Positions 12,985 through 26,000 are shown, counted from the first letter of the stretch. The stretch: 64,000 bases of DNA from Hyaloperonospora brassicae (GCA_947650285.1 CANTFL010001422.1:32986-96985), one strand, 5' to 3'. Numbers and translations: made by a program. Notes: generated by a model not told the origin, from the letters alone.

Positions 12985-13242
12985 ATAAATGGAGAAATGG
13001 CAGCACTAGGGGTTCATATAGGAAATTGTAACGGATAACGAAAGCGAATTTTATACGCGACCTTACGTGCTGATAAAAAAGTGGCCTTTATTACGGAGGG
13101 GTGTGTACAAAGCAGACAATAGTTAGATGTCATTTTGAATGCATAAGTGTGCAATACCTAATTCGAGAGCTTACTGTACTTAAGTAGAGACCTCTGATAT
13201 GGGGGGTGGGGTACATATTAAAGGGTGGATGTGTACCTATGA
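12985..13242 (-). repeat. right TIR
   Basis: Inverted partner of 11,765-12,015. The outer end has GTGTACC and GGGGTACAT in place of the repeated ACAGGTAC motif of the other arm. Confidence 0.75.
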
Positions 13243-14589
13243 ATTTCCTTTATATATTGTAAATCAGAAAGAATTGACTGGATATTTGACCCCTTGTATT
13301 TAATTTCAAAGTTTTAAACTAATAAACAACAAAAAAACTTTGCCTATAGATTCAACATTACGTCGATGTAAATAGATTATACAATTTCTAACAATTTTCG
13401 ATAAGGATGTACATGAACTATCGCGTATAGCGTCTATCGAGTAGTTTCAGGTCATAAATAATGTATAATTATAATTTTTGGCCAGTTTACTATATCCTTA
13501 TCCAGACGAATCGGAAATGATGTTGGAACCTGCAAATCAACGGTTGGGTTAGAATGACCTACTATATCAAACAGGATAACGATAAATTAGTCTCAGTTTC
13601 TGAATCATGTACATTTTTGAATATATTGCTGCGTCAGTTGTGCAGACCTGATTTATATTCGCATGTGTTGAAGTCGACCGCAATTGAATCGGCGATTCAT
13701 GTCTTTACCTAGAGCTTATCTTTTTATGATGACGCTAAATGAATTGCACCGGCTGACTAGAGCTATGAATGTGGAAGTAAGCGAAATGAAAGAGGCTTAA
13801 TAGGGCTCTCGTGCTCATTTATACAGTTATTAATCATACAATCCGGATCGGCGTGCAGGTTAGTAACGGTAATATTATTGGTATATCTGTAAATCTACTT
13901 TCAAAGTTTTAAAAAACAAAAGTGAGTTTATACGTTTGGCAGCGAAAGCATGAGGTAAGGTTGATGTCAATCAACTTGCCAAGCTTAATCATATAAAATA
14001 ATTGGGGAAAATTCACGGAATAGAAGAGGGAAAAGGTTTTTGGATTCCATGGTCAGATTTTTTCGTAGACCTATTATGAAGGGTTCGCAGGATGAGCTCT
14101 TATAAAAAAACGCTTAAAATGGATGATCACGTTAACATTTCGACCATTTACCGTTAATTTTTATTGTTTAAGAAATCCAGACAAAGCGATAAAATATGAA
14201 ACACTTCCAAACCTTAAAGTAACAACGCTATTGGCCTCAAAAAGGGATCGTAAAATTTGTATTATACTCACTATTAAGTATATAAAACGTGCAATTCTAT
14301 GTGAATCCAAAGATTTTGTAAAAAGGAAATAATATATTCGAATTTAACCCAAAGAGACAACGAGATTCAGAGGGTGCCACATATAGAACTTGGCTATCCT
14401 GATATAATTATTAAGTGTCCATCTTGTCGGATACTAAGCCGTGAAATTATGTATTTAATAAAATTTGCCATTGATATGCAATTTTTGTAGCAATTAAGGT
14501 CTTTTGGTCATCCCTTTTTTGTTTGAGGGACTGCATAACAATCTGTAGACTATAAGTGTTCTGTAAGGAGTAACGATCACAAATTAGTT
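13243..14589. other. AT-rich sequence, no gene seen
   Basis: No recognisable coding motif on either strand. The longest frame (14,123-14,332) is a lysine/isoleucine-rich stretch typical of AT-rich non-coding DNA. Confidence 0.4.
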
Positions 14590-14920
14590 GTAAATCCGAC
14601 TCTCCACTGGCGCCCGGACGACCGACTAACGGAGGGGAACCTTAATTTTGTGATCTGTGTCTTCTTTTGTACCTTGTGTACCCGTTGGTGGGGCGAGTTG
14701 CGATCTTCGTGGTGGACTTGAGTTTATGCTAATCTTGAACGTCTTACGGATAGGGGTTTATTGGGTGGCAATTAATCACCCGGTTAAATGTGGGGTGGAT
14801 CGAGTGGAAATTGTTCACTCGATCGCAAGTAAATGTGGGCGCTCCCTTAGAGTCGCGGTAGCCAAAGGTGATGCTTGATCCGCGATCCTTCTGACCACTT
14901 ATGCCGTCTCGCTATCTTGA
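14590..14920 (+). repeat. dispersed repeat R1, copy 1
   Basis: Shares order and spacing of blocks with 38,810-39,110 and more weakly with 36,770-37,150. Examples are CTCCACTG...GACGACCGACTAACGG at the left, CACCTTGTGTACCCGT-like sequence in the middle, and CCTTCTGACCACT...GCCGTCTCG at the right. The plus frame 14,657-14,878 aligns with the frame 38,852-39,067 (GGLE-M, a VA pair and the terminal stop), so the repeat probably derives from coding sequence of an unknown element. CACTGGCGCCCGG at about 14,609 looks like a retroviral primer-site motif, but the homology continues across it, which argues against an LTR border. Confidence 0.6.
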
Positions 14921-14955
14921 ATATGAACCGTTAGGTTACCTGCGTCCGATTGCAG

Positions 14956-15150
14956 TTAGGATGGGGGAGGGGGTGACGGTGAAAACAGATGCTTTACTTC
15001 TCCACACAATCCAAAGGCGACGTTTGTTAAGACATCGGCCGCTTTATAATCAACGTGAGACCGATTTTTACTGCCCGGGAGAAGTCGACGCGTGTCTTTC
15101 GCTGCAATTTCCATTCTATTTATGGGCTCCCAAACAAAATCTAAAACCAA
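14956..15150 (-). pseudogene. copia RNase H tail remnant
   Basis: A 64-codon minus frame reads ...SHVDYKAADVLTNVAFG. This matches the end of Ty1/copia RNase H, where a Y-x-(4-6)-ADVLTK motif precedes the pol stop. The ADVLT codons are at about 15,024-15,042. Upstream (15,151-15,392, same strand) the frame is open but no longer recognisable. Only this short piece of the element remains. Confidence 0.55.
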
Positions 15151-15254
15151 TGACTATGCATATTTGTTCGCCAGATCACTGTTGTGTATCGCCTGTCTAT
15201 GTCATTCAACTCGTGCATCTTGACGTTCACAGCAAATTCTCCGTAGCGGATAGC

Positions 15255-15360
15255 TCCTTGGTGAATCGATAGGTAGTGGATCATTCCATTGTGGATCGCT
15301 AGGTTGTGGGTCGCTCGGATAGTGGATCGCTCGGGGTAGATCGCTTGGTGAGTGGATCTC
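15255..15360. repeat. degenerate minisatellite, about 16-bp unit
   Basis: Five to six imperfect units of the form GTGGATCGCTNGGNTA in direct order, with 15-18 bp spacing. It is GATC-rich and continuous with the GATC-dense patch to its right. Confidence 0.7.
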
Positions 15361-16149
15361 ACATGTGATTCACACCAATTATGTGTCCACACAATCAGGA
15401 ATTACACACCCCAAGTGGATCGTGATCAATCTTTTGAGTCTCTGATCGGGCATTCACCGTCAAGCTTCCGTTATATAAAAACCTCGCATGTTTAATGATC
15501 TTGACGATCCACTTGTTCAGATTGCTTCCATATTCGTCTTTTTCCATTGTCTTTAGTGATACCGTAATCCAGTTGATGTTAACCCCTTGAGCGATCCGGT
15601 CTTTTTAACTTAATGATACAAGCCCTTGATCGCAGATCGTGATTGGCCAGTTGTTGATCCTTGTCTATACTTCTTCTTGACCGTTTGGTAGATTAATCCT
15701 CATAATGTTAAGAGTCGTTTTCTATAGTTCAGTCGTGTAATCCCATCATTCGTGCAAACGGGTCTTTCTCCGAGCGCACTCTCCAAACAAATCGATTTCG
15801 GTATTAATATGGTAAACGAGATTTTCTAATTTTATTATTATTCCTCTGCTCTTCTCCACAGCTCAAGGATTGGTGTACCATACAGAATTAAGCTTTATGG
15901 TACCCCCATGACTAATGATATTACATCTTGCTTACTAAGATACGTTAGGCAAAGCCATAATAAGTGCACAATGTCGAGGTATAATAATACTGCATCAATT
16001 GGTGGTCTGGATATAGGTCTTTGGCAAAATATGTGGCGATATAAACAAAACGTTATTTTCCCCATAATGTTTAAGTATTAAACTTACCTTAAATGTCATT
16101 ATAATGAGATTTTAAATTTTTATTTGAGCATAACCTTACAATTGGCTTG
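15361..16149. other. GATC-rich, otherwise featureless stretch
   Basis: About nine GATC sites between 15,361 and 15,665, including TGATCGCAGATCGTGA. The remainder to 16.15 kb is AT-rich with no recognised gene. Confidence 0.45.
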
Positions 16150-16859
16150 ATAGGTCATGATAAGCGCTACAATTGCCATTCGTACTAGACAAGGACATTG
16201 AGGGGTAAGTGAGTTTCTTCTCTGGAGATTTTCAAAAAAATTTGGAAGTGATATAAAATAATGTATATCAAAGAAACATTCATATATTGTGCATATAAAT
16301 ATACACATCTACCAGTTGATACACCCTTGCTCAAGTTCGTCAACTTTTGTGCACTTACGTTTCACATAATCTTTTAAAAGCGCGAATTTATGCACTATTG
16401 CGATTCGGATATTATTCTTTGACTGTTAAAAGGTGTATCCCTTCACACCGGTCAGCCATTTTCCCCATCAGCGACCACGTTCGTTCATTAAAGACAATAA
16501 GTTTGTATACGGGAGAAAGCTTATACACCACACGTAAAATTAGATACCATCTATATTATACTCAGTGGATACTATTTTGGGTCACATCGACTTTATTTTT
16601 ATGATGTACTCTATTAAAATGGTTTACATCATAATATTATTACACGTTTATTTAAAATGCTGTAGATGCCAAATAAAGGTCGTTTTGCTTTAAAAGCAAG
16701 TCTCTCTACATACTTAGCCGGCGGATGGAAGAGTGCTATAGAGATAAACCTATGTTAAGAAAAACGCAACATATTGATTGGGTACACAAACCTTGTCCCG
16801 AATGCGATTACTTTAGCATTTTTGAGTACTATAGGTTGAGGAATTCTCTAATGGTAAAG

Positions 16860-17440
16860 TGATTCGTCGAATTGGACGCCGAAGGAAGTTTCCGCATCAT
16901 GGGTGACAAAGTGCGATAAGTATTTGACCAGTTTGAATTGGCTGACCGTCTAGGCTTTGTTTTGGGGCTCAATCAACACGACCATATTCATTTAACCTTT
17001 AAAATCATCAAGTCACGGCTCAAACAGACGCGCAAGCTTCCACATGACGATTTCTAGCTTGTGATGAATTTTTTAGTTATATTAGATGCGAACGGTTACG
17101 TGCGGCACATTCTACTCACGTCGAGTTGCATGTTTGCCGCCCCAAAAGATATCTGAATTCAAAGAAGTGTGTTAATATTAGGCCATGTGGAAGCTCCCGT
17201 CAAGCCTATTCTACGGACGACAAATTCTTTCTACATTTGTCTCGTTACGATTAAGAAAACTGTTTGTTTAAGTAGGGATTTACTTAGATGTCTACCGATG
17301 TTCGTTTAGACAATTATAATCGGATGTCTATAACTGATTGACTTATGCTTCGTGAAAACTAAAGATTTACCCGTATGGGTTTGACCGGAAAAAAATGCGA
17401 TCGCTGTCAAAAGCCATTTAACAAAGTATATCGTGTTGTG
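16860..17440 (+). pseudogene. gypsy gag remnant (left copy)
   Basis: Nucleotide blocks match gag of the 52-kb gypsy. Examples are ATGGTNNNGTNNNTCGTCGAATTGGA at the major-homology region (about 16,851), AAATCATCAAGTCACGGCTCAAAC (about 17,004), and the zinc-knuckle codons TGCGATCGCTGTCAAAAG at about 17,396-17,413. The last of these gives C-x2-C followed by QK, as in the reference. No open frame survives. This part lies outside the near-identical tract shared with the right copy. Confidence 0.6.
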
Positions 17441-17534
17441 CGCCGCACCCTACCATACTTATAATTGTTAAAACCTACCGTTCATCGGTCAATGAGAGCG
17501 AAGTCGAATGTCCTATTTTGCTACAGACTCGCAA

Positions 17535-20500
17535 CAGCGTTGTGGACCGTAAATAACGTTGGGATCAGTAGGAGCGGAGCGTCATACTGTTATATCAGTA
17601 TCAAGAGTATATGCAAATCTCTTGACGTAATTTGTTCCAGTCACACAGTCATTCTGTGCATTTGCACCTGGTGATAAGGTAGCTCTTATCACCTTGAATT
17701 TGTAAGTGACAAAGAAAATTTTACCTCGTGGTCGAGTAGGCAATGGGTCATCGAACGACTCATTCGTCGCCTGGGACTAGAAAATCGTAGACTCAAGTTC
17801 GTTGAGCACGACATCCCTCTAAAGAGAATTGCGGTGCACCTTGCTATAGGCGCATCAAATACACCGAACAAATTCGTAGTAATGATCTGATATACATTAG
17901 AAGAAGAACATTATGGATATTTCATCGGACTAGATATCGATGAATAATTTGACTTAATTTTGGGATTGTCTTAGCTCAGAAAGTACAATCCAATGGTCAG
18001 CTGGAAGCATCCTCCGTAATGATGCCTTCCACTTGTTTGTCATATGGCAATCCGATGAACGTCTTGAACCGTCCACGAGCATACGGTTATACTATGAGTG
18101 AGTGTGATGGTCTTGATTGTAGTATATGTATTAGTGCGACTGAACAATACGAAAGTGTAATAAATCGCTACACTGTGTAGTAAGGTTTCGGCGGCTATAC
18201 GGATGCACAGGCACGCCGAAGTCCCGCTGATCGGAGAAGGCAAGTAGACCGTGACATGGGTGCTTGTCTGAAAACAATTATATAAGACAGTCAAATCTGA
18301 TTGATCAACGGGGGCAACGGACTAATTAGTACGGTGCCCCATTTGTTCAGATGAATTTTTCGATCGAAAAACAGTCGACAGTTGAAATTACCATCTGTTA
18401 CGACAGAAATTATTCAGGTGAATGACGTTGATGGAAAATGTCCCCACGGGCTTCAGGGTCACCATCATAAATGTACATATAGCGGGAGAATACGACCTCA
18501 GCACCCTGAGGTAGAAGTCCTTACAAACCTGAGGAAATAAGCTTCAGGAATACATCGAGACATTTAATGCATTGGTAAGTGACGGATCAAGCGTAGGCAG
18601 TTGCACACTTAATCTAATAGTCACTCCAAACTTTCCTTTGGATTTAGCTTGAATGGCCGACGTTATATACTAAACAGTTCTGGCATGATCTGCGTGGTGG
18701 AAAAGTCAGAAAGATCCGTGTACTCGCTGCAGAGGACGAGTCGGTGGTCGTTCTACGGGCGGTTGCAGTATTTCCTGAGAACAGACGGGTTCGTAGCAGC
18801 TCATCATTGGAATAAAGTGTCCCCGATGATAACGCCCGGGTTGAGAAATACACGTTTCAACCCTGAGAGTCACTATAGGCAAATACTTCGCGCAAACATA
18901 AGACCATATTAAAGGATGTATTCCTTGAATCAGAATCATACAGGTTGCCTAGGGATAAAGGTACTCGACACGAGCTCGATCTCGAACCGGTCTCGAAGTA
19001 TCGTTTCATGAAGTAGTAGCCGCTGACTGACTCATGGACAAGCTCTATTGATCTATAAGCTACTTGACGATCGCTTAGCAGCGGTTCATGTGAGAGAATC
19101 GACTTCTCAACATGGTTCTCCGACGTTCTGTGTGCAAAACGAAAGATGAAAATGGTGGATATTGCACGCATTCGACAATTTGAATGCCGCCACGGTACCG
19201 GATCAGACAGGGACGCTGAATAAAGACGTAATTATTGATGGCACGTCTAAGATTACCATCTTTTCGTCTGTGAAATTAATAGATGAGCTCTATCAGATTC
19301 CAATCCTCGAAGGGGGTATCCCGTTTACGGCAGTTAGCGCTTTTGGTGGATATATATGAGAGTGGCTGGTCATTCAACAAGGGCTAACTAGTGCCTCTAA
19401 AACCAAACAGATACGTATCTGATATGTCTAAATCGGTGCGATAATTTACATTGATTTGCTTCGACGATGGGTTCGTCCATAGCCGGAAATAGATAAAAAA
19501 ATAGACGTGGAAGTCTACCGAATCCATGTACGAAAGTTTGTTGCGATTATACGCGGGTATAAGGTGCATGAAAATCTTACAAAGTGTATATTTGCGGCGA
19601 CTAATTTACTACTTGTTGGGTGCAACGTCGGCATAAAAGGCGTACGCTCTAGTCAGATAAATATCGAGGCGACCACCGAATGGCCCGTGTCACGAAAATA
19701 TTAAGGGACTCGAAAGCTATTTGGGCTGGCGGAATACTTACCACAAGTACTTGAGCAGCAACGAAGAGATGAACGTCCATATTTCTTGCTTATCGAAGAA
19801 AAAAGAGGAGTGATAGTGGAGAGATGAGTCTCAGCAATCTTTAGATGGACTCAACCGGAGCTTTATACAAGTGCCTATGTTGTCGATCGCGTGTCAATAC
19901 ATACTATTTTACGTGTTTTATGACGCCAGCAGTCGTGAAATCGTCTGCGCGTCGATTCAGTATGACACAAGCGGTGCGGAGTGCGTTGTGTGGTACCAGT
20001 CGCATCAGATGCATCCATATAAGCCTACTGGCTTCTTGTATATAAATTAAACCCTTGTCATGAAGTGTGCACTGGTAAAGGTTTGCGTATATCTCTTAGG
20101 ACATATGCCGTTCATCGTCTACAAGGGCCATGTGTCATTACGAACGACCTTGGATGTCCAAACCTGTCGCAACGAATGGAAGTTATCTGTCATTCTTTGA
20201 GGGGGATATATCCTCCGTGTAATACAATCCAGAGCAAATGAATATATTCGCCGCTGATTGATCACAAAGTCTTTTAAAGCCTTCTGTGCTATTCAACTGT
20301 GATGACAAAACTACTGTTGAGCTACTGTCTTGCAGCTTCTGCTCGCCAAATGATCTCAAAGACGTGCAGATCCTGTATGAGTGTCACGAAGCACCGACAT
20401 GTGGGCATATTGGTAGAGAAATACCATTTGTTTGTCTTATGGTGAGTATCAAGGTTGGCTGACTACGCCAGTATCCGTTTGTAGTTATGATTGCGAGGTT

Positions 20501-20902
20501 ATTCAACGGATGAAGTCCATTCCTTCATCACCTACACCACTGCATTATCTCCCTGTACCGGCAGAGGACTGGGAGCTCGTTATAATTGACATCGTCTTTG
20601 GGGTCACTAAAAATGAGCGCAAACTTACATCTAGTCTTCTGGTCGTTGATTCGATCGTCAAGATGGTCTATTTTGCTGCTCTACCCGACTCTGTCTCAGC
20701 CATGGGCTGTTCTTGTGGTTTTAGACACGATATTTTAGCTCCATGATTGTCTATAAGATCACATCAGGTAGCTACCTTCTGTCGACAGCGTTGTTCTGGC
20801 AATGGATGTTGATTTCTCTTCTGAAACGCAGCTAAAGATGTCTACTTCTTATCATACGTAATTAGATGGCCACATAGAACGTGTTAACCGTGTTCTCGAA
20901 AG
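17535..20902 (+). repeat. near-identical tract, left arm
   Basis: Matches 31,120-34,492 in inverted orientation with only scattered single-base differences and small indels (for example five versus four G at about 19,314). Shared open frames give identical or nearly identical peptides (20,432-20,746 versus 31,278-31,592 identical over 104 residues). The stops of decay are shared, so the copying happened after the element had already died. Confidence 0.95.
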
Positions 20903-20980
20903 AAGTATTTTATGGAAGTGTACACTTGATCACCAGTATTTCATGACGACCCGTTTTGTTTCGCTACAAATGTTTTCTCG
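17560..20980 (+). pseudogene. gypsy pol remnant (left copy)
   Basis: Follows the order protease, RT, RNase H, integrase of the 52-kb gypsy. The protease region is around 17,660-17,900, the RT N-terminal block around 18,660-18,960, and the RT core 19,160-19,380 (AFDNLNAATVPDQTGTLNKDVIIDG). The palm-to-connection block is 19,440-19,700 (CIFAATNLLLVGCNVGIKGVRSS), RNase H lies around 19,860-20,130, and the integrase core is 20,432-20,746 (VIIDIVFGV, LLVVDSIVKMVYFAALPDS). Frames change repeatedly. The YxDD box is not intact. Confidence 0.75.
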
Positions 20981-21060
20981 ACTAAATATTGCTGACGGCC
21001 TCAGTCTATACCATGCGTACGTGAATCTACTTCAATAGGCTACTACGCATATCTCGCGAG

Positions 21061-23000
21061 ATGCACTGAGTTGTGGCTTAATCGAACAATATGTCGCTAA
21101 AATACCTACGTAGGTGCATGTGTGTCAGGTGCTTAAGCTCCTACACTTGATCGGTCATTCACCAATCCTCTTTATGTCTCGATGTCTTCTTAGGGTTCTA
21201 TCTGATAATTTTCCGTGCAGACTCTTCAATTGACTTGCTTTGGCTTTCAGTGCATGGCAACAGCTGTTTCTGTACCATATAACGCTGCGAGCAATCCATA
21301 ATGACCTCTTTGCCACTGCGAGGCAGACGGATTATTCAATTCTTCTTCTCCGACTGTAAATGCTAATATCTTTAAAGGATCTATTGCCCCGGCTCCTTGA
21401 CCGTTTCTGGAAATAGGTCTCCGGTGCTGCCCTGGCAATATTTACATAGCCCGAAACTCTTAATACGGTGCTGATGTGTAAGACATGGGTTCTTGTGAAG
21501 CTGTGCTATGTCCGATCAACCGATGAGATGATCGCACTCTCTCGTGGAACGTCCGCACGTTGGCAAGAACAACTAGGCGCTCGTTGGATGACGATCGAAT
21601 AAAAGATGAGGAATGCATTTGTACGACCGATGTTGAAAGACGACCAATAATAGCTCAAATATTTTAATCATAGTTATTCTAGGATGCCATCAAACTGGCG
21701 ATCCAGGTACAGCGAGATAAACGGCCATCCTGTGTGTTGTGCGTTGGGGTTGACTACTTCATGTCCTTACGGATTTGAATATGATTTGTAGCAATGCTGT
21801 CGAACGATTTCGCTGGCATAAATGGTGCATTCGCAAACATGAAACTACCATCCTCTGGCTAGCGTCTTCCGGCACATTGCACAGTTACTAGGTACGGAAG
21901 TACCTGTCTTGTTCCCTTTGATTTTCAAGGTAGCTAGAGACAACCCAATATCAGAGGAAGTAGTACTGATACAATGTGTGGTGGGAACAACCTTTGTCAA
22001 AACGCAATGTATCATGAAGTTTTGGGATCAGTAGATGTGTCATTCCTGCTGACCCTAATCGATTAGTTTGACGTTCCTGTACTCTCTCACGACTTGCAGA
22101 AACGTCTGTATTGCACTCTTGTACATTATTGACTTAAGTTCAGTAGTTCTTTCGATCGTTAAGATTCGCTGGGTGGACAGTAGCACACTCATGGGCGTAG
22201 TGACCTCACTCTAGCAGATATTGCGTATTTGCGATAGCTCAAACCCATGAGGGCGATATTGTTTAAGCACTAAAAATGGAGAGTCTAAATGATCTCGATA
22301 TTTGCTTCGTCGTCTAGATACACAATCAGACGCCGATACCGATGCGACCTGTGTCAAGAAAAACCAACATATCGCGCCATGTGGATCAATAGAGCAATCT
22401 TGTCGAATATGAAGCATTGAAATGGGTCTATACCGGATCATTCGCATTAACTGTGGTGAGCACAATTACCTGTTTCAGTAGATAGAGGAGACACCATACG
22501 ATATGGCGTACAAAGTATCTTGTTTGCTGAGTGTGATTGTACTGTTCAGTTTCCCTGGTTCGAGTGCAAGAGCGCCGATCAATTATTAAATGCAATACTG
22601 CGACGCCGACGTTTGGTCGAGACGCACATCGATTTTTTATTCAACCACGCACGTTATACTACTCATCCCCCTTTATATCGATTTATCTTCACTGATTTGA
22701 GTTTCTATGGCGTTGATAAGTGCTACGGCCAATCGCAGTGAATAGTACTTTCCAACGGTATGTGCTTGGGGATGTTATTCTTCAACTTTTCGGTTCGGCG
22801 ACGTGTGTAGTCGGCCCAGCAGTAGTGTTATCAGTTTGTTGTTTCTACAGCCATATAAGGTGATAAACATCCTAGTCCCTCAACAGTACCATGTGCTCTG
22901 ATCTTTGCTGTGTAAGCAAAGTATCGAGGTTTGCTACCATTAGCCGCAACAAGTTTGTAAAGTATGACCTCATAAATCGCGGCATCTTGTCATTGATTAA
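21061..23000. other. unassigned sequence after left gypsy copy
   Basis: Somewhat higher GC than the following region, so possibly the eroded 3' end of the gypsy copy or another element. Frames at 21,247-21,438 (minus), 22,211-22,465 (minus) and 22,520-22,741 (plus) carry no motif I recognise. Confidence 0.35.
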
Positions 23001-26000
23001 TTTCATGAAACAAGTTACTTAAAAATATTTATATTAATAGTTCTATCTTTCGGATGTATATCATAAACAGTATATTGTACAGAAATATTTTAAATGTGAG
23101 GAATTTAATCATCATCATACAAATCATTTACTAAATTCATAAAATCTTTACATAAATCTTTATGTCATACTAGTTATGTCTGAGTTCCCTACATACGCTT
23201 GATTTTATTATTTGGTTCCAATTTTCGAGAATTATCGCTCCATAGACGTTGTTGCTAGCATTGTATACATGCCCAATATCCAGATATCGTAAATAGTTTG
23301 CATTATGTATATGTGATGCCACATAGTGACTTTCTTCGACAAACATGCATCGTTCCGATCCATATTTGCACTAAGTATATAAAATGACATATTTAGCAAC
23401 CGTACCGATATAATTATAAGATGTGGAATTGTAAGTCCACATAAGCTGTAATAGGCATTTTAGTAAGTAGTTTAGCGCTTGTGCACTAGATTTATATAAT
23501 AAATATGATGCCTTGCTATTATTGGCTAGGCGTATTGTAACAAAATTACAGATAAAGTGAATTATAATAACGATTATGAATCATTTGCTACCACCGTATT
23601 AGGCTGTATAGGGCATCGGCAATATTACCTAAGCATATGGTTGTAAAATTCGAACAAAAATGATTCAAGCGAATCGTAAACCTCGATCGGCAGTAGCTAT
23701 ATGTATGTGTTAGAAACTTAATTTACGGCGCAGGTTCGGCCGTCAAGCATTGAAATTAATATACTTTCAAATACCAAAACGCTATATATAAAGCGATTCA
23801 TATTATCGCTATCAACCTCGGTAGCATCTTTGATGATGTATCTCTTTGGGCCGTAAATTGATGGGATGGCTTCCAAAATCAAACGCCATACGCAATATCA
23901 AATTTATGACGTTCTATAGGCACGCTCCCACGAAACATTATTTTTTCGGCCGATATGCCTTTTTCAATCCATTTTTGACATTTAGGGTCAAAACCACTGA
24001 ATTTGTTTTACAGAAAATGATCCATGGTTCATAGTCACACGCTATTGCTGCCATCGCGTGTTACTTTTGGAATGGTCAAAATTTATTTGTGATGGATATG
24101 GTCACATCCGATCTTACCGCTAGAATGAAAAGCAATCCATATGTTCTTGTGGGTGTTGAAACCACATTAAACCAATCATAGATAATCTTAATAACAGTGG
24201 TAATATATATGGAGGGAAATTGGGCATGTCGATAATTTTGCAACGTACCGTTCGATGAAGTTGACACCGCCTTGTTCTTTTACTTGATTTTTATACCTGT
24301 AAAATTGAATTGTGCTGATAAATAAGCAAATTTTTGGTAGTGACGATGACTTTTAGTTGCTAACGTCAGCTAGTGTCTCGTATCGTGTCTCCAACTCCTC
24401 CTGATGCAAATGTAATATCCATTTTAAAACTTTCGATGAAAAATATACCCTATATAAAGCCGTGAGTGTCACCATCATCGACAGAAGTATTGTTTTAGAT
24501 ACCTCTTATAGAATGCTGTATATCTGGGAGAAAGATGTTTTAGACACAGATAATGAAAAGCATTTGTAGTACACTCAGCGAGTAACGATCGTAGTACAGG
24601 AGTAGACACGATAAATTACGCCGAATATATAAAGAATACGGGAATCCTATAATGCGCATATTTTACAACTTGCGTTGTTGCATAAACACCCAGAAATTTT
24701 TATTTGGGTCAAAGTTATCGCAAAACGATAGATGAGATAGAACAAACGATATCTTTCTCCATTTGTGATTTTTATACGGTCAACAACGAAGGTATTAGCG
24801 CTCATAGGCCATTAATATATAGCGAAAAGTTGTGAAACCGAAAACTTATGTGTCGCAAAATTACGAATATGTTGTAGGGTCACCATAGTCCACTCAGAGT
24901 CTGCTAGCATTTATTTTCCAAAAGATAAACAAAAATCGTTCATATTGTCAATTTCTAAATCTTCGTATCTTCTTGTAAGTGAGTGTTGTAGCTACATTTT
25001 TGCAGGGTATATTGCTGTCATCGTTATGCATACTTTTCCAATGTCTTGCGTCGTAAATTCATTTTTGCAGAAGTTTCGTACTAATGTGTATAAAATAGTT
25101 CTATATAACTTCGTATTGGATAAGATTATTAGCGTGGCGCACGATCAATATGAATTTCACGGATAAAGAGTAGAAGCGGAAGTTGCATTTAATCTGCTCT
25201 CTGTTTATTTTCGCTTATCACATCCCCTCCTTCGACAACAACAATGGTTTTGCTATACGCTCTGCTGCTTACTATTTCTTTTTTTACCCGTTTGACCGTT
25301 AAAGTTTACATCTGATCTTTGTACATTGCTTCAACACCGCACTCAAAGTCCTTGTGATTAATGGTCTAAGCTTTATAAAGTATTTTTGACCTAGTCTTGA
25401 CCGCCCAAAAACTCTTACGGCCTGTGTAGAAGCAATCGTAATACAATAAATTTGAAACAGCCAGGCAAGTTGTCAGCTGTTCTGCCATCATGTTTTTAAT
25501 AGATATGTTTTGCATCGCATCCTTGCTTATTAAGATATATAAGTGACTTAAGTGTGACATAGCGCGTGACAGTCCAGCCGCATACCTTTCATCTGGCGGA
25601 TGCTGTGAAATCTCCTGAAGAAAATGGAACTAAATTTAACTTCGTTGGCCTAAATTTCCAAAGCACCTCCCCAAGTGTGGGTTTCTACTAATTTTATTCG
25701 GGAAGAAAGCGTTTCTATTTCCATAGTCTATAGCGGCACCACAATCTATCATTTTTCCAGTTTGACAAATTGCTGCTCTGTCGACCGTCGTCACTCCGAC
25801 CGTCACTCATCTAAGTCAAATGTATAGACAGTGTAATATTTGTCGCTCGACCTAAAATTCTTCAATGAATGGACATTAGTACCGTCATGCATCGCTGACT
25901 TCTAATATCAATTAAATAGTTGCTGACGGTGAAGTTTTGTGATGCGCTGCGTAAATTCGTCTACGGAAATTTGTACTCTGCAAATGTAACTGTATCCCAC

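Larger units (their letters stand above)
11765..13242. mobile_element. DNA-transposon-like element with long TIRs
   Basis: Two arms of about 250 bp (11,765-12,015 and 12,985-13,242) are reverse complements with small gaps. Matching blocks include GCATTCAAAATGACATCTAA, CCGTAATAAAGGCC, GCGTATAAAATTC and CATTATCCGTTACAATT. The 1-kb interior holds a protein-like minus exon and a homopolymer-rich stretch. Long TIRs and small size suggest a non-autonomous Mutator-like or other cut-and-paste element; no transposase catalytic motif was seen. Exact ends and target duplication are uncertain. Confidence 0.7.
16150..21060 (+). mobile_element. decayed Ty3/gypsy copy, left (plus)
   Basis: Strongly eroded relative of the gypsy at 52-60 kb. 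A possible LTR core lies near 16,168-16,213, at the distance from the gag zinc knuckle predicted from the intact element. Gag, protease, RT, RNase H and integrase sequence follow in order. Every block has stops and indels. Downstream of about 21.06 kb similarity is lost, so the 3' LTR is missing or unrecognisable. The segment 17,535-20,902 is nearly identical to 31,120-34,492 in the opposite orientation. Confidence 0.8.

Noticed and set aside
14609..14630. TGGCGCCCGG as a primer-binding site
   Set aside because: Similarity between R1 copies continues on both sides, so there is no LTR border at this point.
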